A DNA stretch of 64,000 bases from Shimia sp. R10_1. GTDB taxonomy: Bacteria; Pseudomonadota; Alphaproteobacteria; Rhodobacterales; Rhodobacteraceae. Both the position numbers and the translations under genes were made by a program. Below are positions 35,014 to 44,087 of the stretch, piece by piece (within the stretch, counting starts at the first letter, position 1; each line of letters begins with the position of its first letter). The stretch covers positions 62,001 through 126,000 of the forward strand of contig NZ_JAGHQX010000004.1 of the NCBI RefSeq assembly GCF_017744095.1, in the 5' to 3' direction. The notes under the pieces were generated by a model, which saw nothing but the letters and a program-made list of their open reading frames with translations, did not search any database and had not been told where the DNA came from.

Positions 35014-36162
35014 TCAGGCGTCCAGCGCGCGACAATCTTGTGGCAGCCAGCCAATTTCGATTTGTTGCCCGGGCTGCAAACGTTCCACATCCGGCGCGTT
35101 CCGGGTTTTGATGACAAACTCATCATTGCCAGCCACCGATAGGCGCGTGCGGAAGATGTCACCCATATAGATGAACTCTTTCACTTCGGCTTTCAGCGTA
35201 TGCGCGCCTTCTTGGATACGATCTTTGTTATATTCCACACGCTCTGGACGGATCGATACACGTGTGCGTGCGCCAGGTTTCACACTGTCGTGGACCGGCA
35301 TCGCGTCAATCAATTCACCATCGTCGAGTTGGATCAACGCCAAACCGTTGTTGATTTCTTTGACGGTGCCTTCGAGCGTGTTGTTTTCACCGATGAACTG
35401 CGCAACGAAGCTGTTTTGTGGTGCTTCATACAGTGTGTCAGGTGGATCAAGCTGTTGAATACGGCCGTCATCAAATACGGCCACGCGATCAGACATCGTC
35501 AATGCTTCGGTCTGATCGTGGGTCACATAAACCGTTGTGATACCGAGGTTGTGTGCAAGGTTTGTGATTTCAAACTGCATCTTTTCGCGCAGCTGTTTAT
35601 CCAGCGCGCCCAGCGGCTCATCCATCAGCACCAGCTCTGGTTCGAAAACCAGCGCACGTGCCAGCGCAACACGCTGCTGCTGACCACCGGAAAGCTGCGA
35701 TGGACGACGACCACCAAAGGCCCCCATTTCCACCATGTCCAGCGCGCGCTTGATCTTCTCTTCGCGCTCTGTCTTGCCCATCTTGCGCACTTCCAGAGGG
35801 AAGCTCAGGTTCTCCGCAATCGTCATGTGCGGGAACAGGGCATAGTTCTGGAACACCATGCCGATGCCCCGCTTATGCGGTGGAATGTTGTTGATGGATG
35901 TACCACCGAGGCGTATGTCGCCATGTGTTGCGGTTTCAAAGCCTGCCAACATCATCAGACAAGTTGTCTTGCCCGATCCTGATGGTCCCAACATGGTGAG
36001 AAATTCGCCTCTCGGCAGGCTCAAGTTCAGATCTTTGACGACGAGTGTCTCACCATCATAGCTCTTTTGCACGCGGTCGAATTCGACAAACGCGCCGTTA
36101 GATGCACTATCAGCCAAAATAGGCTCCCTGTGTTTTTCAGTCGGCAGATTGTCTCTGCTCAT
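35014..36162 (-). CDS. Polyamine-type ABC transporter ATP-binding protein (PotA-like)
   Basis: The 382-residue ATPase has Walker A LGPSGSGKTT, the Q-loop, the signature LSGGQQQRVALARAL, Walker B LVLMDEPLGALDK and the H-loop VTHDQTEA, then a C-terminal TOBE regulatory domain (IRPERVEYNKDRI). It is the first gene of the operon and lies 85 bases before the binding-protein gene. A second hairpin (CCCCCGG/CCGGGGG, 34974-34998) is in that gap. The promoter should lie in 36163-36367, an AT-rich region with no other feature that I can name. Confidence 0.9.
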   Translation of the reverse strand: MSRDNLPTEKHREPILADSASNGAFVEFDRVQKSYDGETLVVKDLNLSLPRGEFLTMLGPSGSGKTTCLMMLAGFETATHGDIRLGGTSINNIPPHKRGIGMVFQNYALFPHMTIAENLSFPLEVRKMGKTEREEKIKRALDMVEMGAFGGRRPSQLSGGQQQRVALARALVFEPELVLMDEPLGALDKQLREKMQFEITNLAHNLGITTVYVTHDQTEALTMSDRVAVFDDGRIQQLDPPDTLYEAPQNSFVAQFIGENNTLEGTVKEINNGLALIQLDDGELIDAMPVHDSVKPGARTRVSIRPERVEYNKDRIQEGAHTLKAEVKEFIYMGDIFRTRLSVAGNDEFVIKTRNAPDVERLQPGQQIEIGWLPQDCRALDA

Positions 36163-36367
36163 CTATTTCAAGTGTAACCACACCTGCGTCTCAATGCGCA
36201 ACACCGCAGTTCACTAAGGAAAGTCTGCCAGTCAATCGTGACCAACAAGGTCGGTTTGCGACGCATTGCGGATGATTTTCGCCAAAAACCGAGAGAGGTA
36301 AACCCGTAAAGCCAAAAATATTTTTTATATTCGGCTTTGAGTTGAACGTCTTTTTTCGGATGGGACG

Positions 36368-36397
36368 CAAAAAATCCCCGGAACGATGTCCCGGGGA
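36368..36397 (-). terminator. Intrinsic terminator of the aminotransferase gene
   Basis: On the minus strand TCCCCGG and CCGGGGA form a 7-base-pair stem with a 9-base loop, followed by six Ts. It lies 27 bases past the aminotransferase stop, separating that gene from the PotA-like operon downstream. Confidence 0.85.
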
Positions 36398-36423
36398 GGC
36401 AGGTTTGATCAAAACTTGGGCGG

Positions 36424-37812
36424 TTATTGAAACAGCCCTTCGGCCTTGATCTGATCAAATGTCTGGTCAAGCGCGCGTCTGGCGCGTTCGATCAGAACAT
36501 CTACGTCGGAAGGTTTCATGACGAGGGGGGGCGAAATGATCATGCGATCGCCGACATGGCGCATCACCAGATTGTTGGCAAAGCAGTGTTCGCGGCACTT
36601 ATAACCAACCGTGCCTGTCTCTGCTGCAAATGGCGCGCGAGTTTCTTTGTTCGGTGTCAGCGCAATGGACCCCATCATTCCGACAATTTTGGCTTCCCCA
36701 ACCAGCGGGTGATCTGCCAGCGCTTCCCACTTCTCTTTCAGATAGGGGGCAACGTCTTTCCGCACATGCTCAAGGATGTTTTCCTCTTCGAGGATACGCA
36801 GGTTCTCCAAAGCCACGGCACAAGCTACAGGATGGCCCGAGTAGGTGTAGCCGTGGTTGAATTCAGTTGCGCCGACAACGTTTGCCACCTCGTCACAAAC
36901 GATGGATCCCCCAATAGGTGCATAGCCAGAGGATAGGCCCTTGGCGATCGACATGATGTGAGGGCGGATTCCCACCGTCTGACTGCCAAACCAATTTCCT
37001 GTGCGCCCAAATCCACAGATCACCTCATCAGCAATCAGCAGGATTTCGTACTTGTCGCAGATCCGCTGAATTTCGGGCCAATAGGTTTCCGGCGGCACAA
37101 TCACGCCGCCAGCGCCTTGGATCGGCTCTGCGATGAAGGCCGCGACGCGGTCTTCGCCAAGCTCAAGAATAGCTTCTTCGAGTTCTTGCGCACGTTGGAG
37201 GCCAAATTCTTCTGGCGACAGGTCCCCGCCTTCTGCCCACCAGTTTGGTTGGTTGATGTGATGCACATCTGGGATAGGCAGGCTGCCTTGCTGGTGCATC
37301 GGCACCATACCGCCAAGGCTCGCACCAGCCATTGTTGAACCGTGATAGGCGTTCTTGCGGCTGATAAACACGGTCTTGCTTGGCTTGCCTTTCGCTGACC
37401 AGTAGTGGCGCACAAGCCGCATGTTTGTGTCATTGGCCTCAGAGCCTGACCCGGCAAAGAAGACGTGGTTGAGATCACCGGGCGCGAGCTCTGCCAATTT
37501 TTTGGAAAGGGCAATCACCGGCACATGGGTGGTTTTGAAAAACGTGTTATAATACGGCAGTTCGCGCATCTGGCGTGCTGCGGCTTCTGCCAGTTCTTCG
37601 CGCCCATAGCCAATGTTCACGCACCAGAGGCCGGCCATGGCATCGAGGATTTGCTCACCTTCACTGTCGGTAAGTGTCACACCCTGTGCCTGTGTGATGA
37701 CACGGGCCCCTGCTTGATCAAAATCCGCCTGCGTAGAAAACGGGTGCATGTGATGCGCTGCATCCAGCGCCTGAAGCTCTGCCGTGGGCAGGTGATTTGT
37801 GATCATATTCAT
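36424..37812 (-). CDS. Class III aminotransferase (putrescine/omega-amino acid type)
   Basis: The 462-residue PLP enzyme has the cofactor lysine in SIAKGLSSGYAPIGG and the usual class III segments GLWCVNIGYGREEL, FFAGSGSEANDTNMRL and EPIQGAGGVIVPPETYW. It resembles SpuC-type putrescine:pyruvate aminotransferases, and the surrounding polyamine transport genes favour this over taurine or beta-alanine as substrate. I chose the ATG at 37812 with GCGAGGAC before it, because the longer form from 37869 adds unconserved residues. It lies downstream of and codirectional with the GntR gene. Confidence 0.85.
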   Translation of the reverse strand: MNMITNHLPTAELQALDAAHHMHPFSTQADFDQAGARVITQAQGVTLTDSEGEQILDAMAGLWCVNIGYGREELAEAAARQMRELPYYNTFFKTTHVPVIALSKKLAELAPGDLNHVFFAGSGSEANDTNMRLVRHYWSAKGKPSKTVFISRKNAYHGSTMAGASLGGMVPMHQQGSLPIPDVHHINQPNWWAEGGDLSPEEFGLQRAQELEEAILELGEDRVAAFIAEPIQGAGGVIVPPETYWPEIQRICDKYEILLIADEVICGFGRTGNWFGSQTVGIRPHIMSIAKGLSSGYAPIGGSIVCDEVANVVGATEFNHGYTYSGHPVACAVALENLRILEEENILEHVRKDVAPYLKEKWEALADHPLVGEAKIVGMMGSIALTPNKETRAPFAAETGTVGYKCREHCFANNLVMRHVGDRMIISPPLVMKPSDVDVLIERARRALDQTFDQIKAEGLFQ

Positions 37813-37884
37813 GTCAGTCCTCGCAGAGAAAATGGGCAGAAAGAATGCGGACAAACCCGCTTCATACATCTACACTCAAAAATA

Positions 37885-37894
37885 TGATCAAATT
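37885..37894. promoter_or_regulatory. Candidate GntR operator before the aminotransferase gene
   Basis: TGATCAAATT, containing the palindrome TGATCA, lies 73 bases upstream of the aminotransferase start and just past the GntR stop. The same ten bases occur at 38701-38710 in the other arm of the locus. Each copy is preceded by a run of four or five As. Confidence 0.5.
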
Positions 37895-37898
37895 TTGA

Positions 37899-38633
37899 TT
37901 AGTCAATCACCTCGGCAAAACCGGTGCCTTCCAAAAGGGCTTCGCGGATCTGCTCCATCCCCTGAGTGACGTCTTGTCTGATGGCTTCCCCAGCAGCTTT
38001 TGCATCTTTTTTGTGCAGCGCTTCCAGAGCTGTTTTGTGGTTGTCAGGCAGGTTTTGCGTCCCCATCCGTCCACAAACCACACGCATTGATGGCCCAAAC
38101 CTCAGCCACACACTGTTGGCCACATCCAGCAGAATCGGTGCAGCAGCGGCGTCGTAAAGCAATGCATGGAAATCGTAGTTGCGTCGTAGATATGCCGGCA
38201 CATCACCGCGGGTTATGGCCTCGTCCAAACGCGTATCGATGGCCTCCAGCTGCGCGATCTGAGCGGCGGAAATACGAGCCGCAGCCAGTTCAGAAAGACG
38301 CGTTTCCACTGATTCTCTCAAGAAAATCAGATCGTCGATCGCATCCAATGTCATTAACGGGACCACAACACGCCGATTCCCCTGAAACTCCAGCGCCCCC
38401 TCACTGGTCAGGCGGCGAATGGCTTCGCGGATTGGCGTCATGCCCGCACCTGTGCGTTCAATCAATCCCTGAATGGTGACAGCTTGTCCCGGCGCAAGCT
38501 CGCCAAAAAGCACAGCATCTCGCAACTGCGCATAGACTTGCTGATGCACCGGCACGCGTGCGCTTTGCGCTTCTGTTTGTTCGATGGCTTGGGTCAAAAC
38601 TTGCTTGCCTTCCATTTGTGCAATTCGTTGCAA
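37899..38633 (-). CDS. GntR-family (FCD domain) transcriptional regulator
   Basis: The 244-residue protein has an N-terminal winged helix-turn-helix (VYAQLRDAVLFGELAPGQAV, GAGMTPIREAIRRLTSEGAL) and a helical FCD ligand-binding domain with the expected metal/acid-binding His and Asp (RNYDFHALLYDAA). It is transcribed away from the potFGHI-like operon and toward the aminotransferase gene, so control of both is likely. Ligand unknown. A second in-frame ATG at 38615 is possible. Confidence 0.88.
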   Translation of the reverse strand: MQRIAQMEGKQVLTQAIEQTEAQSARVPVHQQVYAQLRDAVLFGELAPGQAVTIQGLIERTGAGMTPIREAIRRLTSEGALEFQGNRRVVVPLMTLDAIDDLIFLRESVETRLSELAAARISAAQIAQLEAIDTRLDEAITRGDVPAYLRRNYDFHALLYDAAAAPILLDVANSVWLRFGPSMRVVCGRMGTQNLPDNHKTALEALHKKDAKAAGEAIRQDVTQGMEQIREALLEGTGFAEVID

Positions 38634-38700
38634 AACCTTTGTTCGAACGGCGCCTTCAAAGTGGCACTTTGAACAAGGATATTGCCATAACGGAAAAACT

Positions 38701-38710
38701 TGATCAAATT
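38701..38710. promoter_or_regulatory. Candidate GntR operator in the gntR/potF-like divergent region
   Basis: A second copy of TGATCAAATT lies 53 bases before the start of the periplasmic binding-protein gene and 68 bases before the GntR start, where a regulator of the divergent pair would be expected to bind. It is exact over ten bases to the copy at 37885. Confidence 0.5.
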
Positions 38711-38762
38711 AATCTCACATAAGTGACCGGGCTTTGAACTCGGCATCCAACGGGAGATCCTC

Positions 38763-39845
38763 ATGAAGACACCCTTTATCACTCTTACTGCGACACTCGC
38801 GCTTACCACAGCTGCGCTGGCCGAAGAAGTCCGGGTCTACAACTGGTCCGACTATATTGATGAGGCATTGCTGGAGAAATTTGAATCCGAAACCGGCATC
38901 AAGCTGATCTACGACGTGTTTGACAGCAATGATGTGCTTGAAACGAAAATGCTCGCGGGCAACTCTGGCTATGACATCGTTGTGCCAACCGGTGCCTTTC
39001 TGCAGCGCCAGATTGCAGCAGGCGTGTTCCAGAAGCTCGACAAAGGCAAGCTGAGCAATATTGGCAACATGTGGGATGTGGTGGAGCAGCGCACCGCCAA
39101 CTACGATCCCGGCAATGCCTATTCCATCAACTACATGTGGGGCACCACCGGCATCGGTGTGAACCTGAACAAGGTTAAGGAAGTGCTGGGGGAAGACGCT
39201 CCCATCGGTTCTCTGGACCTGATCTTCAATCCTGAAAACATGGAAAAGCTCGCCTCATGTGGTGTGCACATGCTGGACGCCTCTGATGAGATGATCCCAG
39301 CAGCTCTGGCCTACATCGGCGAAGACCCCACCAGTCAAGACAAAGACGTAATTGCCAAGGTGGAGCCAATCTTCACAGCGATTGCGCCCTACGTTCAGAA
39401 GTTCCACAGCTCAGAATACATCAATGGGCTCGCAAATGGTGATATTTGCGTGGCGATGGGCTGGTCGGGCGATATTCTTCAGGCGCGTGATCGTGCATGG
39501 GAAGCAGAGAACGGGGTAGAGATTGCCTACAATGCACCTTCCGAAGGCGCGTTGATGTGGTTTGACCAAATGGCCATTCCGGCGGATGCACCAAATCCAG
39601 AAGCTGCGCATAAATTCCTGAACTTTATCATGGAAGCGCAGAACATGGCGGATGCGTCTAACTATGTTTACTACGCAAACGGCAACCTCGCGTCTCAGGA
39701 ACTGCTCGCTGAAGATGTGATTGGCGATCCGGCCATCTATCCAGACGAGGCGACGCTTGCAAATCTCTACACGGTCTCTCCTTACCCACCAAAGGTGCAG
39801 CGTGTCGTGACGCGTCTTTGGACGAAGATCAAATCCGGCATCTAA
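38763..39845 (+). CDS. potF: Putrescine-type ABC transporter periplasmic binding protein (PotF-like)
   Basis: The 360-residue protein has a signal peptide (MKTPFITLTATLALTTAALA) and opens the mature part with VRVYNWSDYIDEALLEKFE, the PotF signature that contributes ligand-binding Trp and Ser. Later segments YDIVVPTGAFLQRQIAAGVF, NYMWGTTGIGVN and NGDICVAMGWSGDILQA agree. It is the first gene of a five-gene plus-strand operon, and the GntR gene is divergent. Confidence 0.9.
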   Translation: MKTPFITLTATLALTTAALAEEVRVYNWSDYIDEALLEKFESETGIKLIYDVFDSNDVLETKMLAGNSGYDIVVPTGAFLQRQIAAGVFQKLDKGKLSNIGNMWDVVEQRTANYDPGNAYSINYMWGTTGIGVNLNKVKEVLGEDAPIGSLDLIFNPENMEKLASCGVHMLDASDEMIPAALAYIGEDPTSQDKDVIAKVEPIFTAIAPYVQKFHSSEYINGLANGDICVAMGWSGDILQARDRAWEAENGVEIAYNAPSEGALMWFDQMAIPADAPNPEAAHKFLNFIMEAQNMADASNYVYYANGNLASQELLAEDVIGDPAIYPDEATLANLYTVSPYPPKVQRVVTRLWTKIKSGI

Positions 39846-39934
39846 TGCTGTGACGCCCATAGGCTCGCGCGATCAAAGCGCGGGCCTTCTTGCCGCACTC
39901 GTGAGCTTGCTCCCGCCCATCTTCGGAGACCACC

Positions 39935-41059
39935 ATGGCGCTTGATGCCTTTGCCCCTTGGGAAGACCCAACCGCGAAACCCCTGATTCAGTTTCAGAAT
40001 GTTACGAAACGGTTTGGCGATTTCACTGCGATTGACACTCTGAACATCGACATTTTCGAACGAGAGTTCTTTGCGCTTCTTGGGCCCTCGGGCTGTGGCA
40101 AAACCACGATGATGCGTATGCTTGCCGGTTTTGAAACACCCACAGAAGGCAGTATCTTGCTGGCTGGTCAAGATATTGCCCCTGTGCCGCCAAATAAGCG
40201 TGCGGTGAATATGATGTTTCAGTCTTACGCACTGTTCCCGCACCTGAGTATCTGGGAAAACATCGCCTTTGGCTTGCGCCGCGATCGTCTGCCCAAAGAT
40301 CAGATCGCCGCTCGTGTCGAAGAAATGTTGCGTTTGACCCGACTGGAGAAATTTGCCAGTCGCAAACCGCACCAAATTTCCGGTGGTCAGCGCCAGCGCG
40401 TGGCGCTTGCACGGTCTTTGGCAAAGGCGCCGAAACTGCTCCTGCTTGATGAACCCCTTGGCGCGCTCGACAAAAAACTGCGCCAAGAAACGCAGTTCGA
40501 ATTGATGGACATTCAGGAAAAAACCGGCACGACTTTTGTGATTGTTACCCACGATCAAGAAGAAGCGATGACAGTCGCAAGCCGCGTCGCCGTAATGGAT
40601 CACGGGCAGATCATTCAAGTTGCAACACCTGATGTGATCTACGAAGCGCCAAACTCCACATATGTTGCCGACTTCATCGGAGAGGTAAATCTGATCACGG
40701 GCAAGGCGGATCCAAAAGGTGACGCTCTGCACATGCATTGGGCGGAGGCGCAGCCTGCCATCGTGGGCGCACCGCTCGAAGGTGCACAGGCCGGGCAAGA
40801 GCTGCATTACGCAATACGGCCTGAAAAAGTCTCTATTTCAGCGGAAAAACCGACAGATGCGGCAAACGCTGTGCAAGGTAAGGTGCTCGACATAGCGTAC
40901 CTTGGCAACATTTCCACCTATCATGTGGAGCTCGCTGGCGGACAGATCATCAAAGCACAAGCCGCCAACAGCCGGCGCATTTCTCGGCGAGCGTTCACTT
41001 GGGAAGACGACGTATGGCTCAGCTGGACCGCCACCGCTGGCGTCTTCCTGGAGCGTTAA
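39935..41059 (+). CDS. potG: Putrescine-type ABC transporter ATP-binding protein (PotG-like)
   Basis: The 374-residue ATPase has Walker A LGPSGCGKTT, signature ISGGQRQRVALARSL, Walker B LLLLDEPLGALDK and the H-loop VTHDQEEA, plus a TOBE domain (IRPEKVSISAEKP). It lies 89 bases after the binding-protein gene, and the next permease begins 3 bases after its stop. Its sequence differs clearly from the PotA-like ATPase at 35014, so the two importers are not recent duplicates. Confidence 0.92.
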   Translation: MALDAFAPWEDPTAKPLIQFQNVTKRFGDFTAIDTLNIDIFEREFFALLGPSGCGKTTMMRMLAGFETPTEGSILLAGQDIAPVPPNKRAVNMMFQSYALFPHLSIWENIAFGLRRDRLPKDQIAARVEEMLRLTRLEKFASRKPHQISGGQRQRVALARSLAKAPKLLLLDEPLGALDKKLRQETQFELMDIQEKTGTTFVIVTHDQEEAMTVASRVAVMDHGQIIQVATPDVIYEAPNSTYVADFIGEVNLITGKADPKGDALHMHWAEAQPAIVGAPLEGAQAGQELHYAIRPEKVSISAEKPTDAANAVQGKVLDIAYLGNISTYHVELAGGQIIKAQAANSRRISRRAFTWEDDVWLSWTATAGVFLER

Positions 41060-41062
41060 AAG

Positions 41063-41950
41063 ATGCGTCGCCTCCTGATCGTCATTCCCTATGTCTGGTT
41101 GCTGGCGCTTTTCATTGTGCCGTTCCTGATCGTTTTCAAAATTTCGCTGTCCGACACCGCAATCGCCATTCCACCGTATACGCCCACACTGGACGTTTCA
41201 GCGGGTTTTGGCGCGATTAGAGACTTCTTTTTGGAGTTGGACTGGGAAAACTATATTTGGCTGACCGAAGATGATCTTTATTGGAAAGCCTATCTCTCCA
41301 GCTTAAAGATCGCGCTGATATCGACATTTCTGACGCTGCTTGTTGGTTATCCGATTGCCTATGGGATGGCGCGCGCTCCCGAAGAATGGCGCGCTATGTT
41401 GTTTATGCTGGTGATCCTACCGTTTTGGACAAGTTTCCTGATCCGGGTCTATTCGTGGATGGGGATCCTCAGTCAGGAGGGCTATCTCAACCAATTCCTG
41501 CTCAGCATCGGCGTCATCAGCGAACCTTTGGTGATCTTGAACACCAACATCGCTGTCTACATCGGCATTGTGTATACCTATCTGCCGTTCATGATCCTTC
41601 CGATTTACGCAGCGTTGGAAAAGCTCGATATAAGCCTTCTGGAGGCTGCCGAAGATCTCGGGTGTTCACGCTTTTCCGCGTTTTGGTTGATCACGGTACC
41701 GCTCTCCAAACAGGGGATCATCGCGGGCAGTTTCCTTGTCTTCATCCCAACCATCGGCGAATTTGTGATCCCTTCTTTGCTTGGCGGCTCACGCACTCTG
41801 ATGATCGGGAAGGTTCTGTGGGAGGAGTTCTTCTCCAACCGCGACTGGCCGGTTGCCAGCGCAGTGGCTGTCGTACTTCTACTGATTTTGATCATTCCCA
41901 TCGTGCTTTTCCAACGCAATGAGCAAAAACAGAGGGAGGCAGGCAAATGA
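41063..41950 (+). CDS. potH: Putrescine-type ABC permease (PotH-like)
   Basis: The 295-residue protein has six hydrophobic segments and the EAA loop LLEAAEDLGCSRFSAFWLITVPLS. The loop after the first helix is of ordinary length, about 55 residues. Its stop overlaps the start of the next permease by ATGA (41947-41950), so the two are translationally coupled. Confidence 0.92.
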   Translation: MRRLLIVIPYVWLLALFIVPFLIVFKISLSDTAIAIPPYTPTLDVSAGFGAIRDFFLELDWENYIWLTEDDLYWKAYLSSLKIALISTFLTLLVGYPIAYGMARAPEEWRAMLFMLVILPFWTSFLIRVYSWMGILSQEGYLNQFLLSIGVISEPLVILNTNIAVYIGIVYTYLPFMILPIYAALEKLDISLLEAAEDLGCSRFSAFWLITVPLSKQGIIAGSFLVFIPTIGEFVIPSLLGGSRTLMIGKVLWEEFFSNRDWPVASAVAVVLLLILIIPIVLFQRNEQKQREAGK

Positions 41951-42765
41951 GGCAGATGTCCTGGTTCAACGTCACCTCACTTACGCTGGGGTTCGCGTTT
42001 CTCTATCTTCCTATGCTGATCCTCATGATCTTCAGCTTCAATGAAAGCAAACTCGTCACTGTTTGGGCTGGATTCAGCACAAAATGGTACGTTGAGTTGA
42101 TCAACAATCGCGCGTTTTTGGATGCGGCTTGGGTGACTTTGAAGGTTGCTTTCATCAGCTCCACACTGGCGACGGTGCTGGGCACGATGGCGGCGATCGT
42201 GATGGTGCGCGCAGGTCGCTTTCGCGGGCGCACACTGTTCTCCGGCATGATCTACGCCCCTATGGTGATGCCCGAAGTGATCACCGGCCTTTCGCTGCTA
42301 TTGCTGTTCATCAGTCTGGGCATGGATCGCGGGGTATTCACCATCGTGCTAGCGCACACAACGTTTTCTATGTGCTATGTCTCTGTTGTCGTGAGTTCCC
42401 GCTTGGTGAGCTTTGATCAATCTCTCGAAGAAGCTGCGCTTGATTTGGGATCGACACCGTTTGAAGCTTTCCGCCTTGTGACACTTCCCATCATCGCCCC
42501 ATCTGTCGTCTCCGGATGGCTTTTGGCGTTCACACTTTCGCTGGATGATTTGGTGATCGCCTCCTTCACCTCCGGTCCTTCCGCAACCACCTTGCCGATG
42601 AAAATCTGGTCGTCTGTTCGCCTTGGCGTCAGTCCGGAAATCAACGCGCTTTCCACCATCATGATCCTTGTGGTCGCGGTGGGTGTGGTCACTGCGTCGC
42701 TCATCAACAAACGCAACGTACTGCGCCAAAGACGCGAAGAAGCCGCCGCTGCCAAGCTCGCATGA
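41947..42765 (+). CDS. potI: Putrescine-type ABC permease (PotI-like)
   Basis: The 272-residue six-helix protein carries the EAA loop LEEAALDLGSTPFEAFRLVTLPI and the PotI-like SLDDLVIASF segment. It overlaps the upstream permease gene and the downstream oxidase gene, each by ATGA, which ties transport and catabolism in one translational chain. Confidence 0.92.
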   Translation: MRQMSWFNVTSLTLGFAFLYLPMLILMIFSFNESKLVTVWAGFSTKWYVELINNRAFLDAAWVTLKVAFISSTLATVLGTMAAIVMVRAGRFRGRTLFSGMIYAPMVMPEVITGLSLLLLFISLGMDRGVFTIVLAHTTFSMCYVSVVVSSRLVSFDQSLEEAALDLGSTPFEAFRLVTLPIIAPSVVSGWLLAFTLSLDDLVIASFTSGPSATTLPMKIWSSVRLGVSPEINALSTIMILVVAVGVVTASLINKRNVLRQRREEAAAAKLA

Positions 42766-44087
42766 CCGGGATTTGTGACCCATTCGCTTATGGCGAAGGT
42801 CCGCTTGAAAGCTGCTTTTGGGCCGAAACAGTCTCGATTCAAAACAGGCCCTCTCTTTCCGGCCATGCAGAAAGGGAGGTTGCCGTTGTCGGCGCTGGGG
42901 TAACAGGGCTGAATACAGCGCTTCAACTGGCGAAGGCGGGCGTCTCGGTTGCTGTAGTCGATGCAAAACAGGTGGGGTGGGGCGCTTCAGGACGCAATGG
43001 CGGCTTTTGTTGCTTGGGTGGCGCAAAAGCTTCGCACACCAGTTTGAGAAAGCGATTTGGCCAGGAGGCACTGTCTGATTACCTCCAGACAGAGCGCGCC
43101 GCCGTAGACCATGTGGAGCAGCTCTTGTCACAGCATGCATGGCAAGTGGACCGTCATTCTCAAGGCGAAACGCTGCTGGCCCACAACACGCGCGTCGCGG
43201 CCACATTGCCAGCTGAAGCCGCAGAGTTTGAGCGCACCTATGGCCTTAAAGCGCAGGTGATTGACGCGTCAGACCTTGCTGGGCACGGGTTGGGCGCCAC
43301 TTTTTACGGCGCGCTTACGCTGCCAATTGGTTTTGCGCTCAACCCGCGCAAGTACTTAAAAGGACTGGCAGACGCGGCGGAAGCTGCTGGCGCGGAGGTG
43401 TATTGCGACACCAAAGTGTCAGAAATTACGCAGGTTGCGGGGCGTTGGCAGCTGCGCACCCCGCAAGGAAACCTCAGTGCCAAAAAACTTGTAATCGCAA
43501 CCAATGGCTATTCTAGCGAGCATATTCCGGCTTGGTTGGCTGGGCGTTATTTGCCCGCTCAATCCAGTGTGATTGTCACGCGCGTGCTCACAAGGTCCGA
43601 GCAGCAGTTGCAAAACTGGACCTCCGCTCAGATGGCGTACGACAGTCGCAATTTGCTCCACTACTTCCGCCTTATGCCAGACGGTCGTTTCCTCTTTGGC
43701 ATGCGCGGCGGATTGGCAACAACCCGCCGTGCACACAGCGCCATAAAGCAGCAAATCAAACAAGACTTTGCGCGACTGTTCCCTGCCTGGTCTGCTGTTG
43801 AAACGCCCCACTTCTGGAGTGGTTTTGTGTGCTACAGCCGTGCGCTCACCCCATTTGCAGGGGCCGTTCCTGGCGCGGAAGGTCTGTATGCCGCTTTCGC
43901 GTATCACGGCAATGGTCTGGCAATGGGAAGCTATGCTGGCGCGCTTTTGGCTCAAGACATATTGGGAGGATGCGCGCTACGCCATCCCGACATTATGCGC
44001 GCTACACCAGGTCGTTTTCCTCTTGGTCGGGCCCGCCGCCTGTTGATGTATCCGGCCTATCTTTTCTACAAACTCAAGGATCTTTGA
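42762..44087 (+). CDS. puuB: FAD-dependent amine oxidase of the gamma-glutamylputrescine oxidase (PuuB) type
   Basis: The 441-residue protein is a DAO-family flavoenzyme with dinucleotide-binding VAVVGAGVTGLNTAL (Gly44, Gly46, Gly49) and the ASGRNGGFCCLGG loop usual for PuuB and related amino-group oxidases. In E. coli PuuB oxidises gamma-glutamylputrescine. PuuA, PuuC and PuuD are not in this window, so the substrate here could be gamma-glutamylputrescine or a free polyamine. Its 3' end overlaps the convergent kinase gene by 22 bases. Confidence 0.8.
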   Translation: MTGICDPFAYGEGPLESCFWAETVSIQNRPSLSGHAEREVAVVGAGVTGLNTALQLAKAGVSVAVVDAKQVGWGASGRNGGFCCLGGAKASHTSLRKRFGQEALSDYLQTERAAVDHVEQLLSQHAWQVDRHSQGETLLAHNTRVAATLPAEAAEFERTYGLKAQVIDASDLAGHGLGATFYGALTLPIGFALNPRKYLKGLADAAEAAGAEVYCDTKVSEITQVAGRWQLRTPQGNLSAKKLVIATNGYSSEHIPAWLAGRYLPAQSSVIVTRVLTRSEQQLQNWTSAQMAYDSRNLLHYFRLMPDGRFLFGMRGGLATTRRAHSAIKQQIKQDFARLFPAWSAVETPHFWSGFVCYSRALTPFAGAVPGAEGLYAAFAYHGNGLAMGSYAGALLAQDILGGCALRHPDIMRATPGRFPLGRARRLLMYPAYLFYKLKDL

